From the NCBI GenBank assembly GCA_026419785.1, contig JAODTK010005807.1, positions 1 to 64,000 on the forward strand: 64,000 nt of DNA, in the 5' to 3' direction. Within the stretch, counting starts at the first letter, position 1; every line of letters begins with the position of its first letter. Made by a program: the position numbers and the translations under genes. The DNA comes from Sclerodactyla briareus (lineage: Eukaryota; Echinodermata; Holothuroidea; Dendrochirotida; Sclerodactylidae). The notes under the pieces were generated by a model. The model was not told where the DNA came from and searched no databases. It worked only from the letters and a program-made list of their open reading frames with translations. Shown in pieces: positions 60,330 through 64,000 of this stretch.

Positions 60330-63300
60330 ATTCAAGGGTCATAACGATCGAGACAAGGTCTCCCTGCTACCCATGTCCGGACATAAATAAAATCCTCGTC
60401 TCTATGACGATTGCCGTTGCCAGTTGACATGCACCTGTTGTTTTCATAGCAGCGACAGTTTTGCTTATTCCTAGACAATTCCGTGAACTAAACCGGCCGA
60501 ACAGGTTAGGCAATTAACTTAGAGGGAATTATTATTTCAAAGAGTCTTGGTAAAAGTACTTCGGCACAGGTTGTCGTTAGCAATTTATGTAGCTGCATGC
60601 TGGCTCCCCCCGCCTTAAAAAAACCCATGTCCATGATACATTACACCTTGAAAACATGTCTAATTATACTTCTAAGCTCTCTTTGACATCACTTCTGAAT
60701 ACTTCAACATTGTGGTTTGGAAATAAAATGCTCATAGGCCGAGCCTAATAAGACTCATGTGTTGCTCCAGCCACACACTAACAGGGCGATACTGTAACAT
60801 ATTTAGTGGGGTGTTCACCCATACCTTACACTCCTTGTCTAAATAGGTAATAACGCCGCGCTACTAGCTATATAGCTTATTAGCAATCCTCAGTAAATTC
60901 GCAGATTTTACAACCACTACCATCAATAACTGTCTGCACAGCCTATCCGAATTGTACATATTGTTTCATGAGGTTAAATTTATTATAAGATACGGATTAC
61001 ACTCTACAGCCAGTCACAGACAAATCCCGTACTTTCTCTTGACCCCTGCGAAAGTATGGGTTTAATGGAATAAGTGTCAGACACTCTCAGCAAGGACAGA
61101 AGTTCAAGGTAGGTATTTCATTGTCAAGTGAGAGATTACTTCAGGGATTGAAGTAACGGTTAGGACAACATACACATCACCCAAGATATACTTCAATAGG
61201 CTGAAAATGCCCCTCGAATCTCCTCATTGGATAACGATACCTCCCTAATCTAAAACCCTAACCAAGATTCCATACAAAACCACAGCCATCAGGGAACTTT
61301 TCTGTGAGCTCCTTTTTAACTGCCAAAAAGAAAACAAAAAGTAAGATGGAAAAAAAGCAGAAGGAGGTATGCTACAACTAGGCTAATAAAGAGTTACTTA
61401 TCATTGGGGCAAAACACAGAGAGAGAAAAAAAAATCCTAGGGCCTGCGACTCTAATCGCTTGCCTAATAAAAAATAAAATACTAGGGGAACATTACTAGG
61501 GTCCCGAGAGCCGTCCTCCATGCCTACCCTTTTATTTATTATTTGCTGCGTGGATCCACACTAAGGGCTACACCCCAAACCTGCAGAGCCCTTTGGACTT
61601 TAATAATCTAATCTGTCCATGATTTAGCGCCAGAGAGTAAGAGAGCGCCCAAGCGTCCCTAACTCTATACTCCCAACACCCCGACAATGCCCGCTTACAG
61701 TTTGGAGCAAATTATATATGCTAACACATAGGGCAAGGGAAAGTTGTCATATTGAGTGCCCTTGTGTACCATCATCGAACAGCGTAGGATGCTCTGATCA
61801 AATCTGTGTTTGGTATTCTTTGATCAAATCAGAGGAATCTTTGCAGCCATGCCAGTGTGTATATTGTATGTGACGTCGGGCTTGTGAACACGACGCGCTT
61901 GCCCCCTGAAAGATCAAGTGCCAGATCATCAAGGACAACGTCAAAAACCTTTTGAACACGATAAGCCTAGAATGCTGGGTGTGAACTGCCGAGATTTTGT
62001 GTACAACTTTCTTATGGGAATTGCAAGGTCAGACGATATGGGTATATTGACCTCTCATTTGAGATTTTTAGATAGAATAATTAGGGTCTCCAGATGCAAT
62101 CTGGTGATATAGGCCTAGTTGTATTTTGCAGTAAAATTAGTGTCAATAATATGTTTTATCTTTCTTATTATTTCCAAACAAAATAGCACAAGGACGCAAA
62201 CAGCTTCGTCGGTGAGACAGCGACACGGGTCACCAACTGTTTGACTCAATGTTATTGCTTGAGCCACATGTCCACTGTGGGTCACTTCTAATTTTTTTTT
62301 TGGTTCCTTACAGATGCTGACTGTTCTCGTTCGCCTGAACCCACTGGCGTGGACAATACGGATCCGCGTGAGTTAGTACATTTCAGGACCCTTAAAAAAA
62401 AAAATTCTTGAATAAAGCGAAACTTTGTGCAATTATATAAATCTTGAAAACCGACATGAAACTTACATACGGCACGAAGTTGGTTGTTCAAAATAGAATT
62501 CTGAATAGTGGCAACCCTCCTGCAGATCCCGGAAAATTGATCATACCGTTGAGAATTGATCCAAATGCCATGGTAAATATAGTCACAATAGGGCCTATTT
62601 AAAGAGTTGAACGGTAGTCCAATTAGAGAGAAAATTATGAGTTGAATAAAAGTAGACTATTACATGGGACGATTACTATAGTCTACTACTAAGAGATCTT
62701 AATTTTACATATTGTTTTATGCACATAAAAGCTACCACGCCCGGACTGCGGACCAGACCTGCACACTTACGAATCACGCATCAGACGTACAGTGCAAACC
62801 TTTCGCCACAAAGACGCACATCAATTGTCAACATACTTGTCAACTATGTCGCCTTTACCATTGCGGACAAGTCTGTTTGGACGTATTTTTGTCGAATATT
62901 TGTTTCCCGTGGTGTTATATCAGTTATTATAACAGAAAACCAGTTATCAGGAACTCCTTCAATTGCATGAGCAGGATGTCACATACACTGAAAGGCTGTA
63001 GAAAAAACAGGAGAAATATTTCTCATTCCTATTTCGCATGATTTAAGATTCGATGGATGCACTTGAGATGAAGATATTACGGGTGAGGATTCATTTCATA
63101 TCTGAAATCGATAGGTTCAAATGTTTGACTATTCAGAACTATATTTACTCAGTGATTACAAGCGATAACAAAAATCTAAAAAACTTCGTCAGAATCCACG
63201 TTTTGGGATCACTGCGACCACTGACATCATGGTACACTATTGTCACTCCATTCCTGTAATATCAAATGATTGTCTCTCTATTTCGAGTCTTACTTCGAGC

Positions 63301-64000
63301 GGCCATCCATCACTTTCATCACCTCATCTGGTCCCATCTATAGAGGAAAAGGCGCCTGCCGAGGTGATCAACGGAGAGTGCGCTCCCATCTGAACTACGC
63401 ATCTCGAATTTACAAACGTCCTCCATCCACTTGGATTCCAGGAAGAACGCGGAGAGTCGCCATGGAAGCAGAGCCGGCTTGCTGCTTTTAGATTGGGCAA
63501 TGATCAATCACCATTTCCTACGATCATCGACCGTGGGGTACCTCATCCAATTTCTCCGCAAGTCCACACTCCCCAAGCCAACAAACCATCCCGAGGATCC
63601 TCAACCAGCGGTCTGCCCTTCAGGGAAGTACCACCCCTGCTGTCCACGTCCATTAGACTACGGCCGTGGGTTTCACCGTCAGGTTTCCCTAACCGAAATG
63701 GACGGATCCTTGAGTTCGATTATAAATATGGAATCCTGATAGCTTACATTCAATTCAAGAGGTTTCGGGGACTCTGCTAACACAAACATTTTAAAGGAAC
63801 AAAAATGTGGATGAGGATTAGCCTCATCTAGTGTTTTCTGTCTCCCTACTATTTTCTACATTCATTCTGCAACACGGATTTACCAAGACAGCTACGATAG
63901 TGGCCTAGTTAGGTAATCCTATCCCCGCAACACTGTAAGTGTTCGGGAATATTATGGTCCGACTCCGCCGCCGGCGCCGCTCTCCGTCGCGCCGGAAACT
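60330..64000. other. No recognised gene; GC-rich at extreme right
   Basis: Two overlapping plus frames at 63431-63739 and 63493-63780 sit in a more balanced-GC segment but match nothing I know. GATGAGG..CCTCATC near 63810 is a small hairpin. The last 40 bases are CG-rich and may be the edge of a different compositional domain. Confidence 0.4.

Noticed and set aside
63431-63780. Overlapping plus frames near the right end
   Set aside because: Two frames are open over the same DNA and neither matches a known family.

Overview
The window looks like gene-poor nuclear DNA from a marine invertebrate. An echinoderm or another invertebrate deuterostome is my best guess from the repeat style, but the sequence alone does not prove it. 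Supporting this are an intron-type splice acceptor before a metazoan gene (MTHFSD), C2H2 zinc-finger coding sequence, three kinds of animal non-LTR retrotransposon (LINE), tRNA-derived SINE-like sequence, minisatellites and long simple-sequence tracts. I see no bacterial operons, rRNA, intact tRNA genes or CRISPR arrays.

Layout: 1-9 kb is non-coding with diverged repeats (245-bp tandem pair, SINE, first copy of a ~0.5-kb dispersed repeat, one stray satellite monomer, a purine tract, a ~250-bp tandem pair). 9.07-10.62 kb is a ~135-bp satellite with a five-monomer higher-order pattern. 11.83-12.76 kb holds the C-terminal part of MTHFSD (end of the cyclo-ligase-like domain plus an RRM). 12.8-19.3 kb is non-coding with ACTCGG-rich repeats. 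19.3-20.5 kb is LINE-B (minus). 20.5-29.5 kb is non-coding with dispersed repeats. 29.48-31.0 kb has a long poly-T tract beside a five-finger C2H2 coding region (minus). 32.9-38.2 kb has two minisatellites (49 bp and 51 bp) and a four-copy motif between them. 39.3 kb has a perfect 30-bp palindrome. 42.4-45.3 kb is LINE-A (plus). 47.4-48.0 kb is the second copy of the 0.5-kb repeat. 54.6-56.0 kb is LINE-C (minus). The last 8 kb shows little beyond one hairpin.

Every recognisable coding region (MTHFSD, zinc finger, all LINEs) switches reading frame repeatedly while keeping its protein homology. The satellite monomers also differ by many one- or two-base indels. This suggests an unpolished long-read assembly, although decayed copies would look similar for the LINEs. 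Conventional open reading frames therefore under-report genes here, and the longest uninterrupted ones are mostly not genes.

I found no convincing new multi-gene system. The most interesting items are the satellite higher-order structure, the 49-bp array that carries a 5' splice-site consensus in most units, the palindrome, and the frame-broken MTHFSD and zinc-finger loci.
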